This document shows positions 24,299 to 33,398 of a DNA stretch of 45,143 bases, piece by piece. The notes beneath the pieces were generated by a model that ran no database searches, was not told where the DNA came from, and worked only from the letters and a program-made list of their open reading frames with translations. Each line of letters begins with the position of its first letter. Within the stretch, counting starts at the first letter, position 1. The stretch covers positions 1-45,143 of the forward strand of contig JAFKJW010000189.1 of assembly GCA_017305925.1 (NCBI GenBank), in the 5' to 3' direction. Made by a program: the position numbers and the translations under genes. The DNA is from Hyphomicrobiales bacterium. Lineage in GTDB: Bacteria; Pseudomonadota; Alphaproteobacteria; Rhizobiales; Rhizobiaceae.

Positions 24299-25300
24299 TC
24301 AGCGGGCGTTGCGGCGGCTCTCCGGGTGCAGCGTCTTGACCAGAATGCCCTCGTCGCGACCGATCACATGCGCGCCGGAGCCGACGATCAGCGGATCGGG
24401 GTGCTCGATGCGCGGCCTGCCTTTCTGCTGATAGGGCAGGGACGACAGGAAATGGCGCATGCAGTTCAGCCGGGCGCGTTTCTTGTCGTCCGACTTGATG
24501 ATGGTCCACGGCGCGTCGGCGGTGTCGGTGAAAAAGAACATCGCCTCCTTGGCCTCGGTGTATTCGTCCCATTTGCCGAGCGAGGCCTTGTCGATCGGCG
24601 AAAGCTTCCATTGCTTCAGCGGGTCCGTCTCGCGGGCCTCGAAGCGGCGTGCCTGCTCCTCGCGGGTCACGGAGAACCAGTATTTGAAAAGGCGGATGCC
24701 CGAACGGACCATCATCTTCTCGAGCTCGGGGCACTCGCGCATGAATTCGAGATAGTCGTTCGGCGTGCAGAACCCCATCACGCGCTCCACGCCGGCGCGA
24801 TTGTACCAGGAGCGGTCGAAGAAGACGATTTCGCCGCCGGCCGGCAGGTGCTCCAGATAGCGCTGGAAGTACCATTGCGTCCTCTCCCGGTCGCTCGGCT
24901 TCTCCAGCGCCACCACGCGGGCGCCGCGGGGATTGAGATGCTCCATGAAGCGCTTGATCGTGCCGCCCTTGCCGGCGGCATCGCGCCCCTCGAAGAGAAC
25001 GACGATCTTCTGGCCGGTCTCCTTGACCCAGTTCTGCGCCTTCAGGAGCTCGACCTGGAGATGCGCCATCTGCTCCAGATAGGTCTTGTTCGCCATCCGC
25101 GTGCGATAGGGATACTCGCCCGTCTCGAAGGCGTGGCGGATCGCTTCGGGATCGCCGCGCAGGGCGCGGATGTCGAGGCGCGGCTCGGCGCTCGCGGCGG
25201 CCGCCTGCGGAGCAGGCGGGGCTTCGGCCGCCTGGATCTCAGGGGCGGGAGCCGCCCCTGCGTCCTCGATCGTGACGGCGCTTTCGGTGCCTTCAGCCAT
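24299..25300 (-). CDS. ppk2: Polyphosphate kinase 2
   Basis: The 333-residue PPK2 has Walker [12 protein letters not shown] (103-113), Walker B-like FFDRSWYNR (D162) and the lid region with [23 protein letters not shown]2 transfers phosphate between polyphosphate and nucleoside diphosphates. The first 40 residues are an Ala/Pro/Glu-rich extension outside the fold. The ATG at 25300 is taken; an in-frame ATG at 25357 would add 19 basic residues. It follows the DUF465 gene by 56 bases and shares a divergent control region with pstSCAB-phoU-phoB, linking polyphosphate metabolism to phosphate uptake. Confidence 0.9.
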   Translation of the reverse strand: MAEGTESAVTIEDAGAAPAPEIQAAEAPPAPQAAAASAEPRLDIRALRGDPEAIRHAFETGEYPYRTRMANKTYLEQMAHLQVELLKAQNWVKETGQKIVVLFEGRDAAGKGGTIKRFMEHLNPRGARVVALEKPSDRERTQWYFQRYLEHLPAGGEIVFFDRSWYNRAGVERVMGFCTPNDYLEFMRECPELEKMMVRSGIRLFKYWFSVTREEQARRFEARETDPLKQWKLSPIDKASLGKWDEYTEAKEAMFFFTDTADAPWTIIKSDDKKRARLNCMRHFLSSLPYQQKGRPRIEHPDPLIVGSGAHVIGRDEGILVKTLHPESRRNAR

Positions 25301-25356
25301 TTTTCCCGTCTTTCTTCTTCGAGGGCGGTCGGATGGGCTCCCGTTTGCCGGAACCA

Positions 25357-25605
25357 TCAGCGGGCTGCGGCGCGGCCGAGCGCGGCGGCGATCTCGTCCT
25401 TCAGGCGCAGGCGCTGCTTTCTGAGCGCCGCCTCGGCATCGTCGCTGATCGGCTCGATGCGGGTCTCGGCCCTGTGGATGCGGTCGTTCACCTCGTCATA
25501 TTCCTCGAGGATCCGGGCGAAGTGGTCGTCGCTGGCCTTCAGCGCGTGGATGGCGTCCAGCTGGCCGGGGAATTCCTCGCCGAGCGTATGGGGTGTGTTC
25601 GACAT
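25357..25605 (-). CDS. YdcH family (DUF465) small protein
   Basis: This 82-residue helical protein reads [20 protein letters not shown], then [20 protein letters not shown] and [16 protein letters not shown], the complete YdcH/DUF465 pattern. It forms a coiled-coil hairpin; biochemical function is not established. It is first in a minus-strand pair with ppk2. An FNR/FixK-type anaerobox (25659-25672) is centred about 60 bases upstream of its start, suggesting induction at low oxygen. Confidence 0.85.
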   Translation of the reverse strand: MSNTPHTLGEEFPGQLDAIHALKASDDHFARILEEYDEVNDRIHRAETRIEPISDDAEAALRKQRLRLKDEIAAALGRAAAR

Positions 25606-25658
25606 TTCTTCTCCTTTTCGATCCGGGTCCGACCATAGGCGGAAAGCCCTTGCCCGCG

Positions 25659-25672
25659 TTGATCTGGGTCAA
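25659..25672. promoter_or_regulatory. FNR/FixK-type anaerobox
   Basis: TTGATCTGGGTCAA fits TTGA-N6-TCAA and differs from TTGAT-N4-ATCAA at one position. It lies in the pstS/DUF465 divergent region, nearer the DUF465-ppk2 side. Whether an Fnr or FixK protein uses it is inference; the Crp/Fnr protein at 328-1089 has a different recognition helix. Confidence 0.6.
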
Positions 25673-25709
25673 ACATGGGAAAAGGCGCTGTCCGCAAACG
25701 TTCAGAAAA

Positions 25710-25727
25710 CTGTCATCCAGCTGTTAC
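25710..25727 (+). promoter_or_regulatory. PHO box upstream of pstS
   Basis: CTGTCAT-CCAG-CTGTTAC is two 7-base direct repeats 11 bases apart, matching the rhizobial PHO box CTGTCAT-N4-CTGTCAC at 13 of 14 repeat positions. It lies 72 bases upstream of pstS and is the expected binding site for PhoB encoded at the end of the operon. Confidence 0.85.
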
Positions 25728-25798
25728 AAAGCGCCGTTAGAGCCTGCCCGCAGACGCCGAGAGGGCGTCATCGGACAATCCTGAACAGGAGCAGGCCC

Positions 25799-26851
25799 AT
25801 GAGACATTTCCTCCGCACGACGGCGATCGCCGTCGCCTTTGCGTCAGGCGCATTCGTCACTGCGGCTGTCGCCGCCGACATCTCCGGCGCAGGCGCCACC
25901 TTCCCCTATCCGATCTATGCCAAGTGGGCCGACGCCTACAAGAAGGAGACCGGCATCGGCCTCAACTACCAGTCGATCGGCTCCGGCGGCGGCATCAAGC
26001 AGATCAAGGCCAAGACCGTGACCTTCGGCGCTTCCGACGCCCCGATGAAGGGCGAGGATCTTGACGCGAACGGGCTGGCCCAGTTCCCGATGGTGATGGG
26101 CGGCATCGTGCCGGTCGTCAACCTCGAAGGCATCGAGCCCGGCCAGCTCGTGCTGGACGGTGCGACGCTCGCCGACATCTTCGCCGGCAAGATCGCCAAC
26201 TGGAACGATGCGGCGATCCAGAAGCTGAACCCCGACGCGAAGCTGCCCGACATGGCGATCGCCGTGGTGCACCGTTCGGACGGTTCGGGCACGACCTTCA
26301 ATTTCAGCACCTTCCTCGCCGAGACCAGCGCGGAGTGGAAGGAGAAGGTCGGCGTGAACACGGCGCTGGAATGGCCGGTCGGCATCGGCGCCAAGGGCAA
26401 TGAGGGCGTCGCCAACAACGTCGCCCAGACGCAAGGGGCCATCGGCTATGTCGAATACGCCTATGCCAAGCAGAACAAGCTGACCTACACCGACCTGATC
26501 AACAAGGACGGCCAGAAGGTCGAGCCGACCGCCGCCTCCTTCTCGGCGGCCGCGGCCAATGCCGACTGGAGCTCGCAGCCGGGCTATGGCGTCATCCTCG
26601 CCAACCAGCCGGGTGCGGAGTCCTGGCCGATGACGGCGGCGACCTGGATCCTGGTCTACAAGCAGCCCGACGATGCGACCGCCACGGCGGAAGCGCTGAA
26701 GTTCTTCGCCTGGGCCTACGAGAAGGGCGGCGACATGGCCGCCGAGCTCGACTATGTCCCGATGCCCGAAAGCGTCGTCAAGAGCGTCGAGCAGATGTGG
26801 GCCAAGGACATCGTCGGCAGCGACGGACAGCCCCTCTACAAGGGCATGTGA
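25799..26851 (+). CDS. pstS: Phosphate ABC transporter substrate-binding protein PstS
   Basis: The 350-residue protein has a signal peptide ([18 protein letters not shown]) and the mature start [20 protein letters not shown], the PstS phosphate-loop region. The other phosphate contacts appear as FGASDAPM and [16 protein letters not shown]. It binds inorganic phosphate in the periplasm for PstCAB. The ATG at 25799 is preceded by AGGAG. A PHO box lies upstream and a very strong hairpin follows the stop, probably setting a higher level of pstS than of downstream genes. Confidence 0.95.
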   Translation: MRHFLRTTAIAVAFASGAFVTAAVAADISGAGATFPYPIYAKWADAYKKETGIGLNYQSIGSGGGIKQIKAKTVTFGASDAPMKGEDLDANGLAQFPMVMGGIVPVVNLEGIEPGQLVLDGATLADIFAGKIANWNDAAIQKLNPDAKLPDMAIAVVHRSDGSGTTFNFSTFLAETSAEWKEKVGVNTALEWPVGIGAKGNEGVANNVAQTQGAIGYVEYAYAKQNKLTYTDLINKDGQKVEPTAASFSAAAANADWSSQPGYGVILANQPGAESWPMTAATWILVYKQPDDATATAEALKFFAWAYEKGGDMAAELDYVPMPESVVKSVEQMWAKDIVGSDGQPLYKGM

Positions 26852-26867
26852 TCCGGCCCCGACAATT

Positions 26868-26894
26868 GGAAGCGCGCGCCTGGCGCGCGCTTCC
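26868..26894 (+). terminator. Strong pstS-pstC intergenic hairpin (attenuator or 3'-end stabiliser)
   Basis: GGAAGCGCGCGC-CTG-GCGCGCGCTTCC is a perfect 12-bp stem with a 3-base loop. There is no U-tract, so read-through into pstC is expected. Such hairpins commonly raise the amount of receptor mRNA over the membrane components. Confidence 0.7.
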
Positions 26895-26922
26895 GCTTCC
26901 CCATGCTTTCGAGAGGCCTTCC

Positions 26923-27912
26923 ATGAGCAGCGTCTCCGCGGCGATGCCGCGATCCGCAGCCGCTACCGCCCGTGACGCGACGGTCCGGCGTTTCGCCCTT
27001 TCCGATGCGGTATTCCGGGCCGCGACGCGTATCGCGGCACTCCTGGTGCTCCTCATCCTCGGCGGGGTGGCTATCTCGCTGGTCGCCGGCGCGTGGCCGG
27101 CGCTGTCGAAATTCGGCGCAGCCTTCCTCGTCTCCCAATCGTGGAATCCCGTTACCGAGAATTTCGGCGCGCTGGCGCCGATCTACGGCACGATCGTCAC
27201 CGCCGCCATCTCCATCCTGATCGCCGTCCCGATCGGCATCGGCATCGCGATCTTCCTGACCGAGCTCTGCCCGCGCCCGCTGCGGCGTCCAATCGGCATC
27301 GCGGTCGAGCTGCTCGCCGGCATCCCCTCGATCATCTACGGCATATGGGGCCTGTTCATCTTCGCGCCCTTCCTGCAGACGACGGTGCAGCCCTTTCTGA
27401 TCAACCTGTTCCACGGCGTGCCCGGCCTCTCCGGGCTGTTCGCCGGCCCGCCCTACGGCATCGGCCTGCTCACCTCGGCGCTGATCCTGGCGATCATGGT
27501 GCTGCCCTTCATCACCTCCATCACCAAGGACGTGTTCGACACGGTGCCGTCCGTCCTGAAGGAGTCCGCCTACGGTATCGGCTGCACGACCTGGGAAGTG
27601 ACGCGCCGCGTGGTGATCCCGTATACACGCGTGGGCATCATGGGCGGCGTCATGCTCGGGCTCGGTCGCGCGCTCGGCGAGACCATGGCCGTCACCTTCG
27701 TCATCGGCAACGCGCACCGCATCAGCGCCTCGCTCTTCGCACCGGCGACGACCATCTCGGCGACCATCGCCAACGAGTTCACCGAAGCCGACGGCGAGAT
27801 CTACACCTCGTCGCTGATCGCGCTGGGCTTCCTCCTTTTCGTCATCACCTTCCTCATCCTGGCGCTGGCCCGCACCATGCTGCTGCGCATCGAGAAGCGG
27901 ACGGGAGCCTGA
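26923..27912 (+). CDS. pstC: Phosphate ABC transporter permease PstC
   Basis: The 329-residue permease has six or more membrane segments and PstC-type stretches: FGALAPIYGTIVTAAISILI, ELLAGIPSIIYGIWGLFIFA, SITKDVFDTVPSVLKESAYG, and GLGRALGETMAVTFVIGNAH. The ATG at 26923 follows GAGAGG. It forms the channel with PstA, encoded 3 bases downstream. Confidence 0.95.
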   Translation: MSSVSAAMPRSAAATARDATVRRFALSDAVFRAATRIAALLVLLILGGVAISLVAGAWPALSKFGAAFLVSQSWNPVTENFGALAPIYGTIVTAAISILIAVPIGIGIAIFLTELCPRPLRRPIGIAVELLAGIPSIIYGIWGLFIFAPFLQTTVQPFLINLFHGVPGLSGLFAGPPYGIGLLTSALILAIMVLPFITSITKDVFDTVPSVLKESAYGIGCTTWEVTRRVVIPYTRVGIMGGVMLGLGRALGETMAVTFVIGNAHRISASLFAPATTISATIANEFTEADGEIYTSSLIALGFLLFVITFLILALARTMLLRIEKRTGA

Positions 27913-27915
27913 TCC

Positions 27916-28755
27916 ATGGCCGGTTTCCAGACACGCAAGAGCAAGAACGCCGCGATGATGGGGCTGTGCATGGCCGCGGCCGGCATCGGCCTCGCCTGGC
28001 TGGCGCTGATCCTCGGCGCCCTTCTCTGGAAGGGTTTCTCGGGTCTCAACCTGGCCGTCTTCACCGAGATGACGCCGCCGCCGGGCGAAGCCGGCGGTCT
28101 CGCCAATGCCATCGTCGGCTCCGTCCTGATGACCGTCATAGCCGTCGTGGTCGGCACACCGGTCGGCATCCTGGCCGGCACCTACATGGCCGAGTACGGG
28201 CGCTTCTCCAAACTGACGACCATCGTGCGCTTCATCAACGACATCCTGCTCTCGGCGCCCTCGATCATCGTCGGCCTGTTCGTCTACGAGCTTCTGGTGC
28301 GGCCGATGGGGCACTTCTCCGGCATTGCCGGCGCCTTCGCGCTCGCCGTGCTGGTGATCCCGGTGGTGGTGCGCACGACAGAGGACATGCTGCTCCTGGT
28401 GCCCAACGCGCTGCGCGAGGCAGGCGCGGCGATCGGCGCGCCGCGCTGGATCGTCATCCGCTCCGTCGCCTATCGCGCCGCATTGTCGGGCATCGTCACG
28501 GGCGTGCTCCTGGCAATCGCCCGCATCTCGGGCGAGACGGCGCCGCTGCTCTTCACGGCGCTGAACAACCAGTTCTTCACCTCCAACCTCAACGCCCCGA
28601 TGGCCAGCCTCCCGGTCACCATCTTCCAGTTCGCGCTCAGCCCCTATGAGGAGTGGCAGCAGCTCGCCTGGACGGGGGCGCTGATCATCACCGTCGCGGT
28701 CCTCACGCTCAGCGTCGTGGCCCGCGGTCTTACCGGACGCAGAGAAACAAGATGA
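27916..28755 (+). CDS. pstA: Phosphate ABC transporter permease PstA
   Basis: The 279-residue permease has the PstA pattern [72 protein letters not shown] and [20 protein letters not shown]. It overlaps pstB by an ATGA junction. It completes the inner-membrane part of the high-affinity phosphate importer. Confidence 0.95.
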   Translation: MAGFQTRKSKNAAMMGLCMAAAGIGLAWLALILGALLWKGFSGLNLAVFTEMTPPPGEAGGLANAIVGSVLMTVIAVVVGTPVGILAGTYMAEYGRFSKLTTIVRFINDILLSAPSIIVGLFVYELLVRPMGHFSGIAGAFALAVLVIPVVVRTTEDMLLLVPNALREAGAAIGAPRWIVIRSVAYRAALSGIVTGVLLAIARISGETAPLLFTALNNQFFTSNLNAPMASLPVTIFQFALSPYEEWQQLAWTGALIITVAVLTLSVVARGLTGRRETR

Positions 28756-29561
28756 GCCAGATGCTGCCAATCGGGAAAAGTGCCGTCATGACAGCCTCCG
28801 TTCCCGCCAAGCCGAAGGTCGAAGTGAAGAATCTGGAATTCTTCTACGGCCAGTCGCGCGCCCTGAAGAACATCTCGCTGGCGCTGCCGGCGCGCAGCGT
28901 CACCGCCTTCATCGGGCCGTCGGGCTGCGGGAAATCGACGCTGCTGCGCGTCTTCAACCGCATCTACGAGCTCTATCCGAACCAGCGCGCACAAGGCGAG
29001 GTGCTGGTGGACGGCCGGAACATCCTCGACCGCGGTCAGGATCTCAATTTGCTGCGCGCTCAGGTGGGCATGGTCTTCCAGAAGCCGACGCCGTTCCCGA
29101 TGACCATCTACGAGAACATCGCCTTCGGCATCCGTCTTTACGAGAAACTCTCCAAGTCCGAGATGGACGGCCGCGTCGAGCAGGCCCTTCAGCGCGCGGC
29201 GCTCTGGAGCGAGGTGAAGGACAAGCTGAACGCCAGCGGCCTCAGCCTTTCCGGCGGCCAGCAGCAGCGCCTGTGCATCGCCCGCACGGTCGCCGTGAAG
29301 CCCGAGATCATCCTCTTCGACGAGCCGGCCTCCGCGCTCGACCCGCTCTCGACCGCCAAGATCGAGGAGCTGATCGACGAGTTGCGCAGCGAATACACGA
29401 TCGCCATCGTCACCCACAACATGCAGCAGGCCGCGCGCGTCTCCAGCCAGACCGCGTTCATGTATCTCGGCGAGCTGATCGAGTTCGACCTGACCGAGAC
29501 CATCTTCACCGCGCCGCGCGAGAAGCGCACGCAGGACTACATCACCGGCCGGTTCGGCTGA
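28752..29561 (+). CDS. pstB: Phosphate ABC transporter ATP-binding protein PstB
   Basis: The 269-residue ATPase has Walker [13 protein letters not shown], the PstB phrase [20 protein letters not shown], signature [16 protein letters not shown], Walker [14 protein letters not shown] and switch His [13 protein letters not shown]. The ATG at 28752 overlaps the pstA stop. Further in-frame ATGs at 28761 and 28788 exist, but the first is best placed for coupling. It energises PstCA and, with PhoU, takes part in phosphate signalling. Confidence 0.95.
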   Translation: MSQMLPIGKSAVMTASVPAKPKVEVKNLEFFYGQSRALKNISLALPARSVTAFIGPSGCGKSTLLRVFNRIYELYPNQRAQGEVLVDGRNILDRGQDLNLLRAQVGMVFQKPTPFPMTIYENIAFGIRLYEKLSKSEMDGRVEQALQRAALWSEVKDKLNASGLSLSGGQQQRLCIARTVAVKPEIILFDEPASALDPLSTAKIEELIDELRSEYTIAIVTHNMQQAARVSSQTAFMYLGELIEFDLTETIFTAPREKRTQDYITGRFG

Positions 29562-29589
29562 GCGCAAACGGACAGCGGGAGCCCACGCG

Positions 29590-30297
29590 ATGAGCGAACA
29601 CACCGTTTCCTCCTTCGACGACGATCTCGACCGGGTCGACCGGCTCATTCGCGACATGGGCGAGCGGGCCGGCGAGATGGTGCGCAACGCGACGCATGCG
29701 CTTTTGACCTCCGACACCGGCCTGGCGCAGCGCGTGATCTCCGACGACGCGATCCTCGACGAGAGGCAGCGCGAGCTCGACGACCGCTCGATCGCGCTGA
29801 TCGCCAGGCGCCAGCCGATGGCGCAGGACCTCCGGTCCGTGGTCGGGGCGATCCGCATGGCCGCCGACCTGGAGCGCATCGGCGACCTCGCCAAGAACAT
29901 CGCCAAGCGCGTCGGCGCGGTCGGCGTCGCGGCCATGCCGAAGACGCCTTCCGCCAGCATCGAGCAGATGTCCGACCTCGTGCTGGAGCAGGTCGAGGGC
30001 GTGATCCGCGATTACATGGCGCACGACGCCGCCGCGCTGACTGAATTGCGCAGCGAGGACGAGAAGATCGATATCAAATACACGGCGGTGTTCCGCGAGC
30101 TTCTCACCTATATGATGGAGGACCCGCGCAACATCACGACCTGCACGCACCTGCTGTTCTGCGCGAAGAACCTGGAGCGCATCGGAGACCATGTGACCAA
30201 CATCGCCGAGAACGCGTATTATGTGCTGACCGGCAAGCAACTTCCGATGGCTCGCCCGAAGCAGGACGAGACGTCGGTGCCGATGCTGGCGGAATAG
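29590..30297 (+). CDS. phoU: Phosphate-specific transport system accessory protein PhoU
   Basis: The 235-residue protein consists of two three-helix bundles; the repeated PhoU signature appears as RMAADLERIGDLAKNIAKRV in the first half and FCAKNLERIGDHVTNIAENA in the second. PhoU relays the transport state of PstSCAB to the PhoR/PhoB pair and restrains uptake. It begins 28 bases after pstB and precedes phoB. Confidence 0.95.
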   Translation: MSEHTVSSFDDDLDRVDRLIRDMGERAGEMVRNATHALLTSDTGLAQRVISDDAILDERQRELDDRSIALIARRQPMAQDLRSVVGAIRMAADLERIGDLAKNIAKRVGAVGVAAMPKTPSASIEQMSDLVLEQVEGVIRDYMAHDAAALTELRSEDEKIDIKYTAVFRELLTYMMEDPRNITTCTHLLFCAKNLERIGDHVTNIAENAYYVLTGKQLPMARPKQDETSVPMLAE

Positions 30298-30312
30298 GAC
30301 GGCGAAACAGCG

Positions 30313-31002
30313 ATGATCGCACCGAGAATCATGGTCGTGGAGGACGAGGAGCCGCTTTGCGAGCTGCTGCGCTACAATCTGGAGGCCGAGGGCTACCAGG
30401 TCGAAATCGTCATGCGCGGCGACGAGGCGGATCTGCGCCTGAAGGAAAGCGTCCCGGACCTGCTCGTGCTCGACTGGATGGTGCCGGCCGTCTCCGGCAT
30501 CGAGCTCTGCCGTCGCCTGCGCATGCGGCCCCAGACCGAGCGGCTGCCGGTCATCATGCTGACGGCGCGCGGCGAGGAGAGCGACCGCGTGCGCGGTCTT
30601 TCCACCGGCGCGGACGACTATCTGGTCAAGCCGTTCTCGACGCCGGAGTTCGTGGCGCGCGTGCGCGCGCTTCTGAGGCGCGCCAAGCCCGAGGCGCTCT
30701 CCAGCGTGCTCAAGGTGGGCGAGATCGTGCTCGACCGCGACTCACACCGCGTCTATCGCAGGAAGACCGAGATCAGGCTTGGCCCCACCGAGTTCCGCCT
30801 GCTGGAATTCATGATGCGGCACCCCGGCCGCGTGTTCAGCCGCGGCCAGCTTCTCGACAATGTCTGGGGCGAGACGATTTATATCGACGAGCGCACGGTC
30901 GACGTCCATGTCGGACGGCTGCGCAAGGCGGTGAACAACGGTCAAATGCCGGACGTGATTCGTACCATCCGCGGCGCCGGCTACGCCATCAACGAGGCCT
31001 GA
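30313..31002 (+). CDS. phoB: Phosphate regulon response regulator PhoB
   Basis: This 229-residue OmpR-type regulator has a receiver with D54 as phospho-acceptor (LLVLDWMVPAVSG) and the conserved Lys in YLVKPFSTPEF, and a winged helix (about 130-229) with GPTEFRLLEFMMRHPGRVFS and RTVDVHVGRLRKAV. It binds PHO boxes such as that upstream of pstS. It is 15 bases after phoU. The partner kinase PhoR, usually near this cluster in rhizobia, is not in the window. Confidence 0.95.
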   Translation: MIAPRIMVVEDEEPLCELLRYNLEAEGYQVEIVMRGDEADLRLKESVPDLLVLDWMVPAVSGIELCRRLRMRPQTERLPVIMLTARGEESDRVRGLSTGADDYLVKPFSTPEFVARVRALLRRAKPEALSSVLKVGEIVLDRDSHRVYRRKTEIRLGPTEFRLLEFMMRHPGRVFSRGQLLDNVWGETIYIDERTVDVHVGRLRKAVNNGQMPDVIRTIRGAGYAINEA

Positions 31003-31017
31003 CCGCTTCCCGGGGGC

Positions 31018-31320
31018 CTACCGCCGCGTGGCCTCGCCGGGGGCGGACGGCTCGATCGCCAGCGCGTGCAGGCCGTTTTCCATCTCCCCGGCCAGCAAAT
31101 CGTTGACCGTCCGGTGACGGGCGACGCGCCCCATGCCTGCGAAGCGTGCCGAGACGACGCGGACGCGGAAATGCGTCTCTCCCATGCCGTCGAACACTTC
31201 CTCATGGTCGTGGTCCATGTTGCTGTGTCCGGCATGGAGGTGGCTTTCGTTGATCACCTCCAGACGCTCGGGCGCAAGCGCCTGCGTCAATTTCGCCTCG
31301 ATGCGCGACTGCATGGACAT
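31018..31320 (-). CDS. bolA: BolA family protein
   Basis: This protein of about 100 residues from the ATG at 31320 has SRIEAKLTQALAPERLEVIN, ESHLHAGH, the beta-strand segment THFRVRVVSARFAGMGRVAR and HRTVNDLLAGEMENGLHALA. BolA proteins bind monothiol glutaredoxins around a shared 2Fe-2S cluster and affect iron homeostasis and stress morphology; His residues in HLHAGH and HRTVND are probable ligands. An upstream start at 31359 would add 13 residues not typical of the family. It converges on phoB with 15 bases between and is divergent from the J-domain protein. Confidence 0.9.
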   Translation of the reverse strand: MSMQSRIEAKLTQALAPERLEVINESHLHAGHSNMDHDHEEVFDGMGETHFRVRVVSARFAGMGRVARHRTVNDLLAGEMENGLHALAIEPSAPGEATRR

Positions 31321-31467
31321 GGAAGCCGGCTCACACCATATGTTGTGCACGGGCAACATGCTCTTGCTTTGCCCGTGGCGGGGATGCGATTCAGTTGGTT
31401 AGGTCCATCCGGCCCCGAATGTCAATTCTTGTATCGCGCCGCGAACACCCCATAATCCTCGCCCCAG

Positions 31468-32082
31468 ATGAGCAGCTATTCGAAATATTTCGAGAAGATC
31501 CGCGTGCGCCCCGACCCTCAGGCGGAGGTCAAGGCGCATGCGCCCGCCTGCCAGTGGGACGGCTGCAAGGAGGCGGGCACCCATCGCGCGCCCGTCGGCC
31601 GCATGAAGGAGGGGGAGTATTTCCGGTTCTGTTTCGAGCACGTCAAGGAATACAACAAGAGCTTCAACTACTTCTCCGGGCTGACGGATACCGACGTGGC
31701 GCGCTTCCAGAAGGAGGCGCTGACCGGCCATCGGCCGACCTGGGTGATGGGTGCGGGCGGCAGCGGGCCGCGCACGGCCGCCGATTTCGCCCAGATGCGC
31801 TCCGGCCGCGCCGGCTACTACAACCGCATCCGCGATCCCTTCAACATGTTCGGCGACCGGCAGGCGCCGCCGCGGGAGCGCAAGGCCAAGCCGCTTGAGG
31901 CCAAGGCGCTGGAAACTCTTGGACTTGACGCGAAGGCGACTGGCGCAGACATCAAGTCCCGGTATAAGGAACTGGTAAAGCGCCACCATCCGGACGCGAA
32001 TGGCGGCGACCGAGGTTCGGAAGACCGGTTCCGCGACGTGCTGCAGGCCTACCGCGTGCTCAAACAAGCTGGTTTGTGTTGA
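31468..32082 (+). CDS. J-domain (DnaJ-like) protein with possible N-terminal metal site
   Basis: The 204-residue protein carries a C-terminal J domain (about 145-204: ALETLGLDAKATGADIKSRY, then KELVKRHHPDANGGDRGSED), with the HPD motif that stimulates Hsp70 ATPase. The N-terminal half is not DnaJ-like: C28-x4-C33 and C55-x2-H58, with H39 between (CQWDGC ... FCFEH), suggest a single zinc site. There is no G/F region or classical DnaJ zinc finger. It sits between bolA and cobS, so a role in maturing a metalloenzyme or the cobaltochelatase is possible but unproven. Confidence 0.85.
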   Translation: MSSYSKYFEKIRVRPDPQAEVKAHAPACQWDGCKEAGTHRAPVGRMKEGEYFRFCFEHVKEYNKSFNYFSGLTDTDVARFQKEALTGHRPTWVMGAGGSGPRTAADFAQMRSGRAGYYNRIRDPFNMFGDRQAPPRERKAKPLEAKALETLGLDAKATGADIKSRYKELVKRHHPDANGGDRGSEDRFRDVLQAYRVLKQAGLC

Positions 32083-32125
32083 GCCGAGGGTCTGATAAGA
32101 CCGCCTCCGATTTGAGATTTGACGA

Positions 32126-32149
32126 GCCGGCTGGCCCCAGGCAGCCGGC
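32126..32149 (+). other. Hairpin in the leader before cobS
   Basis: GCCGGCTG-GCCCCAGG-CAGCCGGC is a perfect 8-bp stem with an 8-base loop, 44 bases after the J-domain stop and ending 12 bases before the cobS start. It could end the upstream message or influence cobS translation. No conserved cobalamin-riboswitch elements are recognisable here. Confidence 0.45.
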
Positions 32150-32161
32150 ATGAGGCCTGGA

Positions 32162-33148
32162 ATGAACAAGATCGACCGCGATATCGCCAACCTGCCGGAC
32201 ACGACCGTTTCGGTGAAAGACATGTTCGGCTTCGACTCCAGCATGGTCGTGCCTGCCTATTCGCAGCCGGACGCCCATGTGCCGGATCTTGATCCCGATT
32301 ATCTCTTCGACAAGCAGACGACGCTCGCCATCCTGGCCGGCTTCGCCTTCAACCGGCGCGTCATGGTCTCGGGCTATCACGGCACCGGCAAGTCGACCCA
32401 TATCGAGCAGGTGGCGGCGCGCCTCAACTGGCCGTGCGTGCGCGTCAACCTCGACAGCCATGTCAGCCGTATCGATCTCGTCGGCAAGGACGCCATCGTG
32501 CTGTCGGAAGGCAAGCAGGTGACGGAGTTCCGCGACGGCATCCTGCCCTGGGCCTACCAGCACAACATCGCGCTCTGCTTCGACGAATACGATGCCGGGC
32601 GTCCGGACGTGATGTTCGTCATCCAGCGCGTGCTGGAATCGTCGGGCCGGCTGACGCTGCTCGACCAGTCCAGGGTCATCCGCCCGCACCCGGCCTTCCG
32701 CCTGTTCGCCACCGCCAACACGGTCGGCCTCGGCGACACGACCGGCCTCTACCACGGCACGCAGCAGATCAACCAGGCGCAGATGGACCGCTGGTCGATC
32801 GTCACGACGCTCAACTATCTGCCGCACGACAACGAGGTGAACATCGTCCTGGCCAAGGCCAAGCACTATCGCGACGCCAAGGGCAAGGAGATCGTCAACA
32901 AGATGGTGCGCGTCGCGGACATGACGCGCTCGGCCTTCATCAACGGCGACCTCTCGACCGTGATGAGCCCGCGCACCGTCATCACCTGGGCCGAGAACGC
33001 GGAGATCTTCGGCGACGTGGGCATGGCGTTCCGGCTGACCTTCCTCAACAAGTGCGACGAGCTGGAGCGGCCGCTGGTGGCCGAGTTCTACCAGCGCGCC
33101 TTCGGCCAGGAATTGCCGGAGAGCGCGGCGAACGTGGTGCTGGGGTAG
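32162..33148 (+). CDS. cobS: Cobaltochelatase subunit CobS
   Basis: The 328-residue AAA+ ATPase has Walker [12 protein letters not shown], Walker [10 protein letters not shown], a sensor ATANT motif and the typical N-terminus [20 protein letters not shown]. With CobT it forms the chaperone-like complex that drives CobN to insert cobalt into hydrogenobyrinic acid a,c-diamide in aerobic B12 synthesis. The ATG at 32162 follows GAGG; an in-frame ATG at 32150 is the alternative. CobN is not in the window. The gap to cobT is filled by a long palindromic repeat. Confidence 0.95.
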   Translation: MNKIDRDIANLPDTTVSVKDMFGFDSSMVVPAYSQPDAHVPDLDPDYLFDKQTTLAILAGFAFNRRVMVSGYHGTGKSTHIEQVAARLNWPCVRVNLDSHVSRIDLVGKDAIVLSEGKQVTEFRDGILPWAYQHNIALCFDEYDAGRPDVMFVIQRVLESSGRLTLLDQSRVIRPHPAFRLFATANTVGLGDTTGLYHGTQQINQAQMDRWSIVTTLNYLPHDNEVNIVLAKAKHYRDAKGKEIVNKMVRVADMTRSAFINGDLSTVMSPRTVITWAENAEIFGDVGMAFRLTFLNKCDELERPLVAEFYQRAFGQELPESAANVVLG

Positions 33149-33177
33149 GCGGTTGTCCATGCCGACCCCAGCCGAAA

Positions 33178-33367
33178 GGGCGGCTCCCTGCGTTGCCCCC
33201 CTCAGTCCTGCCGGACATCTCCCCCACACGGGGGGAGATCGGCTGTCATCCATGGTTTCGCCAATCGTCAGCGCCGCAGGACTGGCGATGAATTTGAAGC
33301 TGCCGATCTCCCCCCGTGTGGGGGAGATGTCCGGCAGGACAGAGGGGGGCAACGTAGAGAGCCGCCC
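33178..33367. repeat. Long-armed palindromic element, family 1, copy A
   Basis: The arms 33178-33243 and 33302-33367 are 66 bases each and pair with about three mismatches around a 58-base centre. Each arm contains TCCTGCCGGACATCTCCCCC and a nested CTCCCCC...GGGGGGAG hairpin. The centre holds a 26-base core (33256-33281) that recurs, in reverse orientation, in copy B at 43446-43604. It lies between cobS and cobT. No ORF or transposase; non-autonomous, REP/MITE-like. Confidence 0.85.
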
Positions 33368-33398
33368 CGTGCCGCTCTTTCCCCGGAGCGTCTGAGCC

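Noticed and set aside
26836-28770. Long minus-strand open frame opposite pstC and pstA
   Set aside because: Composition is typical of antisense translation of GC-rich coding DNA; pstC and pstA are clear on the plus strand.
32083-32161. Cobalamin riboswitch before cobS
   Set aside because: Only about 80 bases are available and no conserved B12-box-like sequence is recognisable; just a simple hairpin is present.
33178-33367. Repeated blocks considered as a CRISPR array
   Set aside because: They are inverted, not direct, repeats, with only two arms per locus and no regular spacers.
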